Shown here piece by piece: positions 28,582-38,509 of a stretch of DNA of 64,000 bases (position 1 is its first letter; every line of letters starts with the position of its first letter). The notes beneath the pieces were generated by a model that was not told the DNA's origin, searched no databases, and saw nothing but the letters and a program-made list of their open reading frames with translations. Both the position numbers and the translations under genes were made by a program. This stretch comes from UBA1181 sp045639525 (lineage in GTDB: Bacteria; Bacteroidota; Bacteroidia; Bacteroidales; Paludibacteraceae), in contig JAZUDI010000020.1 of assembly GCA_045639525.1 (NCBI GenBank), positions 3,094-67,093 of the forward strand, written 5' to 3'.

Positions 28582-30771
28582 ATGTCATCAGCATTAAGAT
28601 TTGAGGTTATTTCGAAGGCTTTTGAAAAGAAGCCGTTGGTGATTCCGAACAGAGAGGATCGTCCGAGTGAATTCTTCGCTAAATACGTATTCAATCGTCA
28701 GAAGATGTTTAAGTATCTTCCTGCGAAAGTGTATAAGAAGATGTGTGACGTTATCGATAATGGCACTACATTGGATCTCGCAACTGCGGATGCTGTTGCT
28801 GAAGGCATGAAGCGTTGGGCCATGGAGTTGGGTGCTACCCACTGTACACACTGGTTCCAACCATTGACAGAGGGAACAGCAGAGAAGCATGATGGTTTTG
28901 TTGAGCACGACTGGAAAGGCGGCATGGTGGAGGAGTTCTCCGGCAAGCAATTGGTTCAACAAGAGCCTGACGCCAGCTCATTCCCAAGTGGCGGTATCCG
29001 TTCCACTTTCGAGGCTCGTGGATATTCCGCATGGGATCCTGCCAGCCCAGTATTCGTAATCGGCGATACATTGCATATTCCAACTGTGTTCATCTCTTAC
29101 ACCGGTGAGGCACTTGACTACAAGGCACCGTTAAAGAAGGCTTTGAAGGCAGTTGACAAGGCTGCTACAGCAGTTGTTCAATACTTCTACCCAGAGGTAA
29201 CTAAGGTTATCAGTAACTTGGGTTGGGAGCAAGAGTATTTCTTGGTAGATGAAGGTCTTTATGCGGCACGTCCAGACTTGTTGATGACTGGCCGTACTTT
29301 GATGGGCCACGATTCAGCTAAGAACCAACAGATGGAGGACCACTACTTCGGTTCAATCCCTGCTCGTGTGGCTGCGTTCATGAAGGATCTTGAGATCCAA
29401 GCATTGGAATTGGGTATTCCTTGTAAGACTCGTCACAATGAGGTAGCCCCTAACCAATTCGAGTTGGCTCCTATCTTCGAAGAGACTAACCTTGCTGTTG
29501 ACCACAACATGTTGATCATGGGTGTTATGCAAGAGGTTGCTCGTAAGCACGGTTTCCGTTGCTTGCTTCACGAAAAACCATTTGCAGGTGTCAACGGATC
29601 AGGAAAGCATAACAACTGGTCTTTGTCAACCAATACAGGCGTATTGTTGCACGGACCTGGTAAGACTGCGACAGACAACCTTCGTTTCGTGACATTCATC
29701 GTTGAGACTTTGATGGGTGTATATCGTCACAACGGATTGTTGAAGGCAAGTATCATCAGCGCAACCAACGCACACCGTTTGGGCGCAAACGAGGCACCTC
29801 CTGCAATCATCTCTTCATTCCTTGGCAAACAGTTGTCTGATTTGTTGGATGAGCTTGAGAAGTCATCAGACGATGAGGTGAAGTTGGATGGCAAGCGCGC
29901 GATGAGCTTGGATATCCCTCAAATCCCAGAGTTGATGTTGGATAACACCGATCGTAACCGTACCTCTCCATTTGCCTTCACAGGTAACCGTTTCGAGTTC
30001 CGTGCAGTAGGTAGCCAAGCAAACTGTGCTGCTGCCATGATCGTATTGAATACCGCAGTTGCGGAGGCACTTGCAGACTTCAAGGTAAGAGTTGATGCTT
30101 TGATCGCTAAGGGTGTTGAGAAGAACGCTGCCATCTTGAAGGTGGTTCGCGAGGATATCAAGACTTGCAGGGACATCCACTTCGACGGAAATGGTTATAG
30201 CGATGAGTGGAAGAAAGAGGCTGCTGCTCGTGGATTGGATGTTGAGTCTTCAGCTCCATTGATGCTTGACAACTACGTTAAGCCTGAATCTATCGAGATG
30301 TTCAAGAAGATGAACGTGCTTTCCGAGGCTGAGCTCCGCGCTCGTCTTGAGATCAAGCAAGAGACTTATACCAAGAAGATCCAGATCGAGGCTCGTATCT
30401 TCGGTGACCTTTGTCTCAACCACATCGTGCCAGTAGCAAAGCGTTACCAAAAGCAATTGATCGACAATATCAAGGTGGTGCAAGGTGTATTCTCTGACAA
30501 GGAGGCCGCTGAGTTGACTGCTGATGATATGGATATTGTTCGTCAAATCAACAGCCACTGTACCTTCATCATCAAGAATGTCGAAGCTTTGGTTGATGCT
30601 CGCCGCGTAGCGAACAAGATCGAAGATGAGCGTAGCAAGGCTATCGCTTACCACGATACAGTCGCTCCTCTTCTTGAGACTATCCGCTACCATGTGGACA
30701 AGCTTGAGTTGATCGTCGACGACGAGTTGTGGCCATTGCCAAAATACCGTGAACTCCTCTTTATTAGATAG
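28582..30771 (+). CDS. glnN: Glutamine synthetase type III
   Basis: GSIII makes glutamine from glutamate, ammonium and ATP as a dodecamer. The 729-residue length, the opening RPSEFFAKYVFNRQKMFKYL, and the catalytic stretch RHNEVAPNQFELAPIFEETNLAVDHN with HEKPFAGVNGSGKHNNWSL identify the Bacteroidota/cyanobacterial type III enzyme, not the 450-residue type I. RNRTSPFAFTGNRFEFR completes the active site. The C-terminal 120 residues form the long helical GSIII extension. It follows dapF by 30 bp and ends with a strong terminator. The motif shared with the gltBD operon suggests common nitrogen or amino-acid control. Confidence 0.97.
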   Translation: MSSALRFEVISKAFEKKPLVIPNREDRPSEFFAKYVFNRQKMFKYLPAKVYKKMCDVIDNGTTLDLATADAVAEGMKRWAMELGATHCTHWFQPLTEGTAEKHDGFVEHDWKGGMVEEFSGKQLVQQEPDASSFPSGGIRSTFEARGYSAWDPASPVFVIGDTLHIPTVFISYTGEALDYKAPLKKALKAVDKAATAVVQYFYPEVTKVISNLGWEQEYFLVDEGLYAARPDLLMTGRTLMGHDSAKNQQMEDHYFGSIPARVAAFMKDLEIQALELGIPCKTRHNEVAPNQFELAPIFEETNLAVDHNMLIMGVMQEVARKHGFRCLLHEKPFAGVNGSGKHNNWSLSTNTGVLLHGPGKTATDNLRFVTFIVETLMGVYRHNGLLKASIISATNAHRLGANEAPPAIISSFLGKQLSDLLDELEKSSDDEVKLDGKRAMSLDIPQIPELMLDNTDRNRTSPFAFTGNRFEFRAVGSQANCAAAMIVLNTAVAEALADFKVRVDALIAKGVEKNAAILKVVREDIKTCRDIHFDGNGYSDEWKKEAAARGLDVESSAPLMLDNYVKPESIEMFKKMNVLSEAELRARLEIKQETYTKKIQIEARIFGDLCLNHIVPVAKRYQKQLIDNIKVVQGVFSDKEAAELTADDMDIVRQINSHCTFIIKNVEALVDARRVANKIEDERSKAIAYHDTVAPLLETIRYHVDKLELIVDDELWPLPKYRELLFIR

Positions 30772-30796
30772 CGGTTGAGGAGAATTCTCCTCACTG

Positions 30797-30837
30797 AAGG
30801 GGGCGGGGTTGTCATTCGACGATACCCGCCCTTTTTC
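30797..30837 (+). terminator. Intrinsic terminator of glnN
   Basis: A GGGCGGG/CCCGCCC stem (30801-30807 with 30825-30831), extended by weaker pairs at its base, is followed by a T-rich tail. Confidence 0.85.
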
Positions 30838-30874
30838 TTTGCCCCCGCCGATGGGTGACGAAAAGAAACAAACG

Positions 30875-30910
30875 AAACGCCCGACTCTGAATATTCAAAG
30901 TCGGGCGTTT
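30875..30910. terminator. Terminator of the Lrp/AsnC gene
   Basis: A 12-bp stem (30875-30886 with 30899-30910) lies 24 bp past the minus-strand stop and is followed on that strand by a T-rich run. It may work in both directions. Confidence 0.85.
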
Positions 30911-30933
30911 TCGGTAAAGGGTTATCGTTTGGA

Positions 30934-31413
30934 TTAGTCATCCTCCTCTTCCATCTCATTGATGGAGAGCGAACGGTTGATGAACGAGTCGAATGAGATG
31001 ATGGTTTCTAACTTAGAGAGACCGATTGTTTGAATTTTCTCTCGAATGATCTTGTGCAATTCTTGGTTGTTGAATGCATAGATTTTGACCATTATGTCGT
31101 ACTCTCCTGTTGTATAGTGGCACTCTACCACCTCTGGGATATTCTTGAGAATCTCCTCCGCTTTGGCATAACGGGTCGGATCGGAAAGTGATATGCCTAC
31201 GAAGGCACAAGCTTGATAGCCTAAAGCTCTTGGATCAAAGATGAATTGGGTACCTCGGATGACGCCCAATTTTTGCATTCTTTGGATACGCTGATGGATG
31301 GCAGCACCGCTCACGTTACAGGCTCTCGCCACTTCCAAAAAAGGAATTCTGGCATCTTGCGCGATCATCTGGATGATCTTTCTGTCGAGTTCGTCAATAA
31401 TAGGTTCACTCAT
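30934..31413 (-). CDS. Lrp/AsnC family transcriptional regulator
   Basis: The 159-residue protein has an N-terminal winged HTH (DELDRKIIQMIAQDARIPFLEVARACNVSGAAIHQRIQRMQKLGVI) and a C-terminal RAM ligand-binding domain (CAFVGISL, VVECHYTTGEYDIMVKIYA, IQTIGLSKLETIISFDS). Such proteins sense amino acids and form octamers or larger rings on DNA. The gene is convergent with glnN. A palindrome at 31432-31447 lies between its -7 element and the ATG, which suggests autoregulation. It is the obvious candidate for controlling the adjacent dapF-glnN and the distant dapL-gltBD-asnB operons, although this is inference. Confidence 0.93.
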   Translation of the reverse strand: MSEPIIDELDRKIIQMIAQDARIPFLEVARACNVSGAAIHQRIQRMQKLGVIRGTQFIFDPRALGYQACAFVGISLSDPTRYAKAEEILKNIPEVVECHYTTGEYDIMVKIYAFNNQELHKIIREKIQTIGLSKLETIISFDSFINRSLSINEMEEEDD

Positions 31414-31431
31414 AACGCTAATGTGTTAATT

Positions 31432-31447
31432 CAGTTGACGTTAACTG
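31432..31447. promoter_or_regulatory. Palindrome at the Lrp/AsnC promoter (CAGTTGACGTTAACTG)
   Basis: CAGTT and AACTG arms with a 6-bp centre lie 19 bp before the ATG and start 5 bp past the -7 element. This is a good place for autoregulation. Confidence 0.5.
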
Positions 31448-31452
31448 ATATA

Positions 31453-31460
31453 CAAAGATA
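31453..31460 (-). promoter_or_regulatory. Promoter -7 element for the Lrp/AsnC gene
   Basis: On the minus strand this reads TATCTTTG (TAnnTTTG). Confidence 0.65.
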
Positions 31461-31562
31461 AAAAAATAACTCGAAAAACGATGGTTTTCGCCCCCTAAAA
31501 TGTATGTTTTTGCATAAAAATTTACACTTTTTAGGTCTTTATTCAGGTAATCGGAATCGCAT

Positions 31563-31601
31563 AAAAAACGCCCTTATAAGAGATACTCATAAGGGCGTTT
31601 T
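31563..31601 (-). terminator. Terminator of the activase gene
   Basis: A 13-bp stem (31565-31577 with 31589-31601) is followed on the minus strand by a T run (A run at 31563-31568). It lies 24 bp past the stop. Confidence 0.88.
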
Positions 31602-31624
31602 GAACTATAATTTTGTAGGGATTT

Positions 31625-34600
31625 CTACTTCATATTGCTGGTGAAAAGCAATAGACGGTTGGCGATGTTCGCTTCGCTGACACCTCCGTCGAAATCGAGG
31701 GAGAGCATGTTCAACTGTGGATATTGTTGTTTCATCTTCTTCTCGATACCGCGTGCCACGATGTGGTTGGCGATGCATCCGAAAGGCTGCATGCTGACGA
31801 CATTGTTGCAACCTTCTTTGATAAAGGCGATTACCTCGGCTGGCAATAGCCAACCCTCTCCGAATTGTGCGGAAAGCGAGATGACATCCTTTGCGTATTC
31901 GCTGATGGTCTTGATATCTTGTTCAGGCTTATAGTAGCGGAACACGGAACATTCCGCCTCCATCTTCTTCATTACTTTGCGGATATAACTGTAAGCCATA
32001 TCGATGACCAATGGTGGCACCTTGAATCTCTTTACAAAATTCTCTCGGTTGAATTTGTAGTTGACAAAGGCGCGGAAGAAGAAGTTGTGTACCGCTGAAG
32101 GTATCACCTCGACGCCGTGCTCCATCAACCAATCTGGCACATAACGGTGTGCGTATGGATTGAATTTCAAGAAGATCTCTCCTGTGATACCTGCCTTTGG
32201 ATAGACACGATCCTCGTAAATCGGCACCTCGTTGAAGGCTCTTGCCGCCTCACCGATGAGTTTCAGCAATCCCTTGGTATCGTTCTTTTCTACCAACGGT
32301 TTGGCCTTTTCCAAGTAGAGGTCGCGGAGTTTGCGTGACTCTCCCTTGTTCTTCTCACGCACGGCGATGGCGTGGTAGAAGATGGACAACCAGTCACCAT
32401 ACATGGTCGCGTAAATGACAAGCGGAGCTGCTTTGATGAGATTCAATTTGAATCCTGGCTGATCCTCGATGTTGTCCGTTCCGCCGATACCGATAACCGG
32501 TACCTGCTCGAATCCAGCATCCACGATGGCCTTACGGATGAGTGGTGGGTAGTTGGCGGCACGGCACTGACCCAATTGGGTAACAGCCACAGCAACCTTA
32601 TCGAGGTCATATTTACCCGATTGCAACGCTTTGATCAAGTCTCCTACGATCAAAGTGGCAGGGTAACAAACCTCATTGTTGGAGTATTTCAGTCCGATAT
32701 CGTTTGACTCGGCGTTGCTGAGTGGCAACGACTCTAAGTTATAACCCGCCCATTTGAATGCGGCAGGGAAGAGAGGGGAGAGGTATTCGGTGAAGAATGG
32801 CGCGAGGATAGTTCTCTTCTCGTTGTCACCCACCTCGAAGCGGCTTGGCTTCACGAATGGTTTCACCTCAGTGGCCTCTTTTGCCTCGAATTTCAAACTC
32901 TCGATAAGCGATCTGACGCGCAACTTCATGGAACCCACGTTGTTGATGTCGTCAATCTTCAATAATGTCAATGATTTACCATAACGGTTGAGCAAGCTGC
33001 GAACCTCATCGACAAAGAAGGCGTCCGGACCACAACCGAAAGAGGTGGTCTCCACGTAGTGGACGTTTCTGCCTTGACGCGCCGCCCATTGGGCAGAGTT
33101 GAGGATACGGTTGACGAAAGACCATTGTTTGATGATGAAGGCCTCCTTCTCATCCACATTGTTCTTTCTGGACACCTCCTCGGTGATCACATCCACGCCC
33201 ATTTGGGAGATCATCTCCGATACCTTGTGTTGAATCAAAGGATCGGTATGGTAAGGACGACCTGCGAGAACGATCACCAAACGGTTCTCTTTTTTCGCCT
33301 TTTCATAAGCCTCTTCGTTCAGTTTGCGGAGGTTCAATCCGAATTCACTGTAGGCGGCGACTGCCTTTTCATGGGCTTTTTTAACCACTTTCTCTGGAAC
33401 CCCCAATCCCTTCATGTAGCGGATCAGTTGTTTGAGCAATAACTTCTCATCTTTGAAGGAGATGACAGGAGAGTCGATTGGAATTTCAGAATCGATGGCG
33501 CTATTCACCACGTCAGGGTAACCGATGATAATCGGACAGTTGAAACTGTTGTGGGCCGCATTGTCCTCCACACACTCGTAAACCACGCGTGGGAAGAAGA
33601 TTCTGTCCACTCCCTTGTCTTGGAGTTCGTATATATGGCTATGAACCAGCTTTGCCGGGAAGCAGATGTTGTCTGACATCACGGAATGGACACCCTTCTC
33701 GTAGTTGCGGTAGGTGGAGGTTGAAGACAATGAGACCTCAATGTTACACTCCGTGAAGAAGGTGTGCCAGAATGGGAACTCCTCGTACATGTTCAATGCT
33801 CTTGGAATACCCATGGTAAAGCGTGGAGAGAGCAATTTGGATGGTTGCTCGGCACGGCTGAAAAGTTCTTGGTACTTTCTTGCGCTCATGTCGATGCCTG
33901 GCTTGGCCGCTGAACTACCATTGTTAAAGATCTTCTCACACTTGTTGCCAGAATAGTAAACTCCTCCGTTTTTGAAGGCGTATTTGGTAATTTGGCAATT
34001 ATTTTCGCATCCTTTGCAGGATAGTAATTTAGATTCGTATTCGGCGGAGTTGAGGAAGTTGTCGAGCGGAGTCGGCTTCTTCAATTGGTCGTGCATCTTC
34101 TTAGCGTAGAGCGCGCAACCGTAGGCACCCATCAATTCCGGTACGTTGTTGCAATATACGTTGGTGCCGGTAAGATTCTCGAATGCCTTTACGATGGAGT
34201 CGTTCTTCATGGTACCACCTTGTAGCACAATGTTTTTGCCCAACTCTTCGTAATTCTTGATTTTCAATACCTTGAACAAGCAGTTCTTCACAACTGAATA
34301 GGCCAAACCAGCCGCGATGTCGCTCACCGCATAGCCCTCGCGAAGCACTTGCTTCACCTTGGAGTTCATGAAGACGGTGCATCGTGTACCCAAATCGCAT
34401 GGGTTTTGGCTTTGACATGCTTGGTAAACGAAATCGGTGATCTCGCAACCCAATGTTTGGGCGAATGTCTCGATGAAGGATCCGCAACCTGATGAGCAGG
34501 CCTCGTTGATCTCCATACGGGTCAATGCGCCATTCTCCACGTAGATGGCCTTCATATCCTGTCCTCCGATGTCGAGGATAAAGGATACATCCGGACACAT

Positions 34601-35860
34601 GTTCTTGGCGGCCACATAGTGGGCCATGGTCTCGATCATACCGAAGTCGAGTGAGTAGGCGGCCTTGATCAGGTCCTCACCGTAACCGGTGGAGCAGCCT
34701 GCCGTGATCTCAAGGTCCAATTTCTCTTCGATGCAACGGGCTTTCAGTTTCTCTAGACCGCGTCGCACGGCGCCGATCGGATTACCTCCGTTGTGGGTAT
34801 AATATTTGTAGAGGATGTCGCCTGTCTCGTTGATCAAGACAATCTTGGTAGTGGTGGAGCCGGAGTCGATACCCAAGTAGGTCTTTCCCTTGCATTCGTT
34901 CAAGTTGACGACAGGGATGTGTGACTTCTCCTTCTCGGCCTTCCAAGCCATATACTCCTCCTCATCGATGAAGATAGGAGGTAAGGTGACATTCGTTTTG
35001 TTCTTATTTGGATCTGCCTCCTTCTTGACTTCCGGCTCACGGCTCAATATCTCCGTCAGTTCGTTGACGTCCAAAGGAGTCATTTCGTTCTTGAATAGGG
35101 CGGTACCCCATGCGGGAATGATATTCGCGTTGTCGAGGACCACGCAATCTCTGTTGATGTCCAATTTGAAGTAGTCGGCGATCGCCTTTCTGAGCGACTC
35201 GATGAAGGTGAGCGGACCACCGCAGAAGAGCACCTTTGAGCGGACCTCGCAACCATGGGAGAGCGCGCTGGCGGTCTGTACCGCCACGGCACGGAAGATG
35301 GAAGCCGCGATATCCTCCTTGGAGGCGTTACGGGCGATGAGGTTCTGGATATCCGTCTTGGAGAATACGCCACAACGGGATGCGATAGGGTAAACGTGTC
35401 CCGCATTTTTCGCAAGTCCGTCGAGATCAGTCACCTCCACACCAAGGCAGAGCGCCATTTGGTCGATGAAGGCACCCGTACCACCGGCACAGTTACCGTT
35501 CATACGGAGGTCTGACACTTGTCCATCCTTCAGGTAAACAATCTTGGCGTCCTCACCACCGATATCGATGATGGTGGAGATCTCCGGATGCACCTGTTTG
35601 GTGAATTCCGTAGCGGCGATTACCTCTTGGACAAAAGGAATATTGTATCTTTCTGAGACACCTAGGCCCACGGATCCAGTGATGGATAGAGTGAATTTCT
35701 CTGTGGTGAGGGTCGATTTTAGCTCGTCAAGGAATGCGGCGATGGCACCCTTGACATTCGCCAAGTGTCGTTTGTATGATGAATATACTACTTTCCCAGT
35801 TTCATCGAGCACCACAATCTTAGCGGTTGTGGAGCCAATGTCAAGACCTATTCTGAACAT
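31625..35860 (-). CDS. Acyl-CoA dehydratase activase / 2-hydroxyglutaryl-CoA dehydratase-like fusion
   Basis: The 1411-residue protein fuses two BadF/BadG-type ASKHA ATPase domains with a DUF2229 and HgdB-like C-terminal half. Domain 1 (residues 1-255) starts RIGLDIGSTTAKIVVLD and has NCAGGTGAFIDQM. Domain 2 (about 328-590) starts YLGIDSGSTTTKIVLI and has ACSSGCGSFIETF; these cysteines would hold a bridging 4Fe-4S cluster. Further cysteines include CKGCENNC near 645, SDNICFPAKLVHSH and NEVCYPATLIVGD. Relatives activate radical 2-hydroxyacyl-CoA dehydratases by ATP-driven electron transfer, but the role of this large stand-alone form, common in anaerobes, is unknown. It implies anaerobic life. 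Confidence 0.85.
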   Translation of the reverse strand: MFRIGLDIGSTTAKIVVLDETGKVVYSSYKRHLANVKGAIAAFLDELKSTLTTEKFTLSITGSVGLGVSERYNIPFVQEVIAATEFTKQVHPEISTIIDIGGEDAKIVYLKDGQVSDLRMNGNCAGGTGAFIDQMALCLGVEVTDLDGLAKNAGHVYPIASRCGVFSKTDIQNLIARNASKEDIAASIFRAVAVQTASALSHGCEVRSKVLFCGGPLTFIESLRKAIADYFKLDINRDCVVLDNANIIPAWGTALFKNEMTPLDVNELTEILSREPEVKKEADPNKNKTNVTLPPIFIDEEEYMAWKAEKEKSHIPVVNLNECKGKTYLGIDSGSTTTKIVLINETGDILYKYYTHNGGNPIGAVRRGLEKLKARCIEEKLDLEITAGCSTGYGEDLIKAAYSLDFGMIETMAHYVAAKNMCPDVSFILDIGGQDMKAIYVENGALTRMEINEACSSGCGSFIETFAQTLGCEITDFVYQACQSQNPCDLGTRCTVFMNSKVKQVLREGYAVSDIAAGLAYSVVKNCLFKVLKIKNYEELGKNIVLQGGTMKNDSIVKAFENLTGTNVYCNNVPELMGAYGCALYAKKMHDQLKKPTPLDNFLNSAEYESKLLSCKGCENNCQITKYAFKNGGVYYSGNKCEKIFNNGSSAAKPGIDMSARKYQELFSRAEQPSKLLSPRFTMGIPRALNMYEEFPFWHTFFTECNIEVSLSSTSTYRNYEKGVHSVMSDNICFPAKLVHSHIYELQDKGVDRIFFPRVVYECVEDNAAHNSFNCPIIIGYPDVVNSAIDSEIPIDSPVISFKDEKLLLKQLIRYMKGLGVPEKVVKKAHEKAVAAYSEFGLNLRKLNEEAYEKAKKENRLVIVLAGRPYHTDPLIQHKVSEMISQMGVDVITEEVSRKNNVDEKEAFIIKQWSFVNRILNSAQWAARQGRNVHYVETTSFGCGPDAFFVDEVRSLLNRYGKSLTLLKIDDINNVGSMKLRVRSLIESLKFEAKEATEVKPFVKPSRFEVGDNEKRTILAPFFTEYLSPLFPAAFKWAGYNLESLPLSNAESNDIGLKYSNNEVCYPATLIVGDLIKALQSGKYDLDKVAVAVTQLGQCRAANYPPLIRKAIVDAGFEQVPVIGIGGTDNIEDQPGFKLNLIKAAPLVIYATMYGDWLSIFYHAIAVREKNKGESRKLRDLYLEKAKPLVEKNDTKGLLKLIGEAARAFNEVPIYEDRVYPKAGITGEIFLKFNPYAHRYVPDWLMEHGVEVIPSAVHNFFFRAFVNYKFNRENFVKRFKVPPLVIDMAYSYIRKVMKKMEAECSVFRYYKPEQDIKTISEYAKDVISLSAQFGEGWLLPAEVIAFIKEGCNNVVSMQPFGCIANHIVARGIEKKMKQQYPQLNMLSLDFDGGVSEANIANRLLLFTSNMK

Positions 35861-36068
35861 ATTAATTTATGACGTATAAATAATCGCGAAATTAGTCATA
35901 AAAAACGAGATTGCCAACCGATAAGTCATAATTTAAATTTTGTTAAAAATCAATATCTAACTTATTGAAAATGAATATAAAACGAAATATAGGAATAGAT
36001 CCTTCGCAAAAAAGGGGAAACATGGGTCTTTGGGGGAGAGTCATCTAGGGGGGCAGGAGCCGTAATCG

Positions 36069-38384
36069 CTATTGTTCATCGGAAATGGAGATCGATTCAC
36101 AGTTTTTCATCAACTGTTCTATCTTTTCGATTTCTCCTACGATCCAGATGTAATCTCCCACGCGGATTTCCGTGTTGGGCGATGGGTTCATAATGGTTGT
36201 ACCCTCGTGTTCGATGCCCACCACCATACATTTAGAGTACTCTTTAATACCGGATTGGCTGATATTTTTTCCTGCCAAGGTAGAGTTGGCTGATATTTGG
36301 AATTGTTCGATGACGACCCCTTTGTTTTGGGTATCCACCATCCACTCCTCATTGTCGGTGTTGAGGGCGTCGTTGAAAGCCTTCATCTGTTCGTCCGATC
36401 CCAAAACCAATAGTTTGTCCAACGGGAAGATGATTTCGCCCGCGGAAGGGATGTTGATACGTTGTTTGCCCCTCATGATGGAGACTACATAGACGCCGAA
36501 CTTCTGGTGGAAATTGGTTTTACGTAGTGTGCTTCCGATGAATTTGGAGTATTGCGGCACCTCGAAATCCACCAAGTGGAGATCGTGTGCGGAGAGTCTT
36601 TGTGCCAGTTGTCGTTTGCCGAAAACCTCCTTTTCGCGTTGCCGTTTATCCGCCTCGTTCTCCCTCGAATTGAGGTTCTGCATGAATTTTCGTTCCAAGG
36701 TGATGGAGTAGAGTTTGATGCGTCTGGATCGTAACATCAAGATGATGAGGATTGCGGCGCTCACCACAAAGGCCACTATGAAGAGGATGCCCACATTGAC
36801 GTTCATTAGTTTCGCGGTATTCAAGAGAATGAAGTAGATGAAGGCCGCCGCGATCAGGAATCTCAACAGGATAGTGGTGATTAGGGGAATGTGATTGCTC
36901 TTGCTGCTCTTCCATAGGTACTTGTACTCCAAAGAGTGGTTCTTTTTCGCGACGATCGCGCGGAGCATTGGCGAGATGATGAGGATGGTGGCGCCAGCGC
37001 TGATGATCGCACCCCACACGCCGCTGATCTTGCTCATGACAAATGGGATGAAGTATTTGATGGAGAGCAACTCGATGGCGATGGCGAGGATCGAATAGAC
37101 GAAAACGATGCGGGTGATCTGCACCAATAGGCTATACCATACATTCTGCGCATGGGCGGACTTGCCTGAGAGGGAGCGTCGTTCGATGGCGCTGACCCAA
37201 GTGGCGGGAAGGTGTTTCTCCACGAAATTGCACGCTGGCGCCGAGAGCCGCATGATGTAGGGTGTCAGGAAGATGGTGATCACCGAGACTGCCACGATGA
37301 CGGGGTAGATGAATTTGTCGATGATGCCTAGATTGATACCCAGAAGGGCGATGATGAAGGCGAACTCGCCGATTTGCGTCAAACAGAATCCCGACTGGAG
37401 GGCGGTCTTGATCGGTTGTCCCGCCAAGAGCAATCCGCATGTGCCGAAGGTGATCTGACCGAGGATGATGGTCAGGGTGATGATGACGATGGGGGTGATG
37501 TATTCGCTGATGACGGAGAAATCCACCATCATACCCACGGAGACGAAGAAAATCGCTCCGAAAAGGTCTTTCAGAGGTCTTATCAGCCGTTCGATCCTCT
37601 CCGCTTCCAGCGTCTCCGCCAATACGGATCCCATGACAAATGCGCCCAGTGCGGAGGAGAACCCTACCTCCATGGCGAAGAGTACCATACCGAAACACAT
37701 ACCCAAGGAGAAGACTAGAATGGTCTCGTCGTTCAAAACTTTTTTAGCCTTTTGTAGGATGATCGGAATGAAATAGATGCCGGCGATCAACCACACGACC
37801 AGGAAGAACATCAGTTTCAGGATACCCATAATGAGATTCTCCCCCTCGAAAGATTTGCTGACGGCGAGGGTAGAGATGAGCACCATCAGCACGATGGCTA
37901 TCAAATCCTCGATGATCAGAATGCCGAATACGATACGGGTGTAGGATTGGTTGCGGAGTCCCATGTCGTCGAAGGCCTTGATGATGATCGCTGTGGAGGA
38001 CATGGAGATCATACCGCCCAACAGGATGCTATTGGTGATGCCCCATCCCAGCGACATGCCGACCAGGAACCCTAACAGAATCATAAAAAGGATGATGGTG
38101 ACGGCGGTGATGGCGGCGGTCTGGCCCACCTTGATCAGTTTTTTGAAACTGAAATCCAATCCCAGACTGAACAACAGGAAGATGACACCGATGTCCGACC
38201 ATGTTCCGATGTCGGAGGTGCCTGATACGGTCGGCGTCAGCGAGATTTGCGAACTGACGAGGCATCCAGCCACGATATAACCGAGCACGACGGGTTGTTT
38301 CAACCATTTGAAAATGATTGTCATGATACCTCCTGAGATGAGTATCAACGCCAAGTCCGACAATAGTGGTGGGATGTTCTCCAT
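36069..38384 (-). CDS. Kef-type monovalent cation:proton antiporter (CPA2) with two TrkA-C domains
   Basis: The 771-residue inner-membrane protein begins with a Na+/H+ exchanger domain of about 12 helices (LILISGGIMTIIFKWLKQPVVLGYIVAG, IGVIFLLFSLGLDFSFKKL, the MISMSSTAIIIKAFDDMGLR segment, LTQIGEFAFIIALLGINLG). Extra helices follow to about residue 560. The C-terminal cytoplasmic part holds two TrkA-C/RCK-C-like domains (about 600-690 and 700-765; GDYIWIVGEIEKIEQL). It probably exchanges K+ or Na+ for H+ in pH or osmotic control, with the TrkA-C domains sensing a ligand. A RCK-N nucleotide domain is not obvious. It has its own -7 element at 38404-38411. Confidence 0.9.
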   Translation of the reverse strand: MENIPPLLSDLALILISGGIMTIIFKWLKQPVVLGYIVAGCLVSSQISLTPTVSGTSDIGTWSDIGVIFLLFSLGLDFSFKKLIKVGQTAAITAVTIILFMILLGFLVGMSLGWGITNSILLGGMISMSSTAIIIKAFDDMGLRNQSYTRIVFGILIIEDLIAIVLMVLISTLAVSKSFEGENLIMGILKLMFFLVVWLIAGIYFIPIILQKAKKVLNDETILVFSLGMCFGMVLFAMEVGFSSALGAFVMGSVLAETLEAERIERLIRPLKDLFGAIFFVSVGMMVDFSVISEYITPIVIITLTIILGQITFGTCGLLLAGQPIKTALQSGFCLTQIGEFAFIIALLGINLGIIDKFIYPVIVAVSVITIFLTPYIMRLSAPACNFVEKHLPATWVSAIERRSLSGKSAHAQNVWYSLLVQITRIVFVYSILAIAIELLSIKYFIPFVMSKISGVWGAIISAGATILIISPMLRAIVAKKNHSLEYKYLWKSSKSNHIPLITTILLRFLIAAAFIYFILLNTAKLMNVNVGILFIVAFVVSAAILIILMLRSRRIKLYSITLERKFMQNLNSRENEADKRQREKEVFGKRQLAQRLSAHDLHLVDFEVPQYSKFIGSTLRKTNFHQKFGVYVVSIMRGKQRINIPSAGEIIFPLDKLLVLGSDEQMKAFNDALNTDNEEWMVDTQNKGVVIEQFQISANSTLAGKNISQSGIKEYSKCMVVGIEHEGTTIMNPSPNTEIRVGDYIWIVGEIEKIEQLMKNCESISISDEQ

Positions 38385-38403
38385 TTTATTCCAACTTCTT
38401 ATG

Positions 38404-38411
38404 CAAAAGTA
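38404..38411 (-). promoter_or_regulatory. Promoter -7 element for the antiporter gene
   Basis: On the minus strand this reads TACTTTTG (TAnnTTTG), 19 bp before the ATG. Confidence 0.6.
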
Positions 38412-38495
38412 GGCATTTTTTCACATTTGTAAGCATATCAAGGGCTCTATTTATTAAATAAAGTTAAGCTTGTCGAAATGTTAAAATCGTTTTTC

Positions 38496-38503
38496 TATAT
38501 TTG
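38496..38503 (+). promoter_or_regulatory. Promoter -7 element abutting the rprX start codon
   Basis: TATATTTG (TAnnTTTG) ends only 6 bp before the ATG at 38510, so the transcript would start at or within a few bases of the start codon. No good -33 element was seen. Confidence 0.5.
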
Positions 38504-38509
38504 CGTTCA

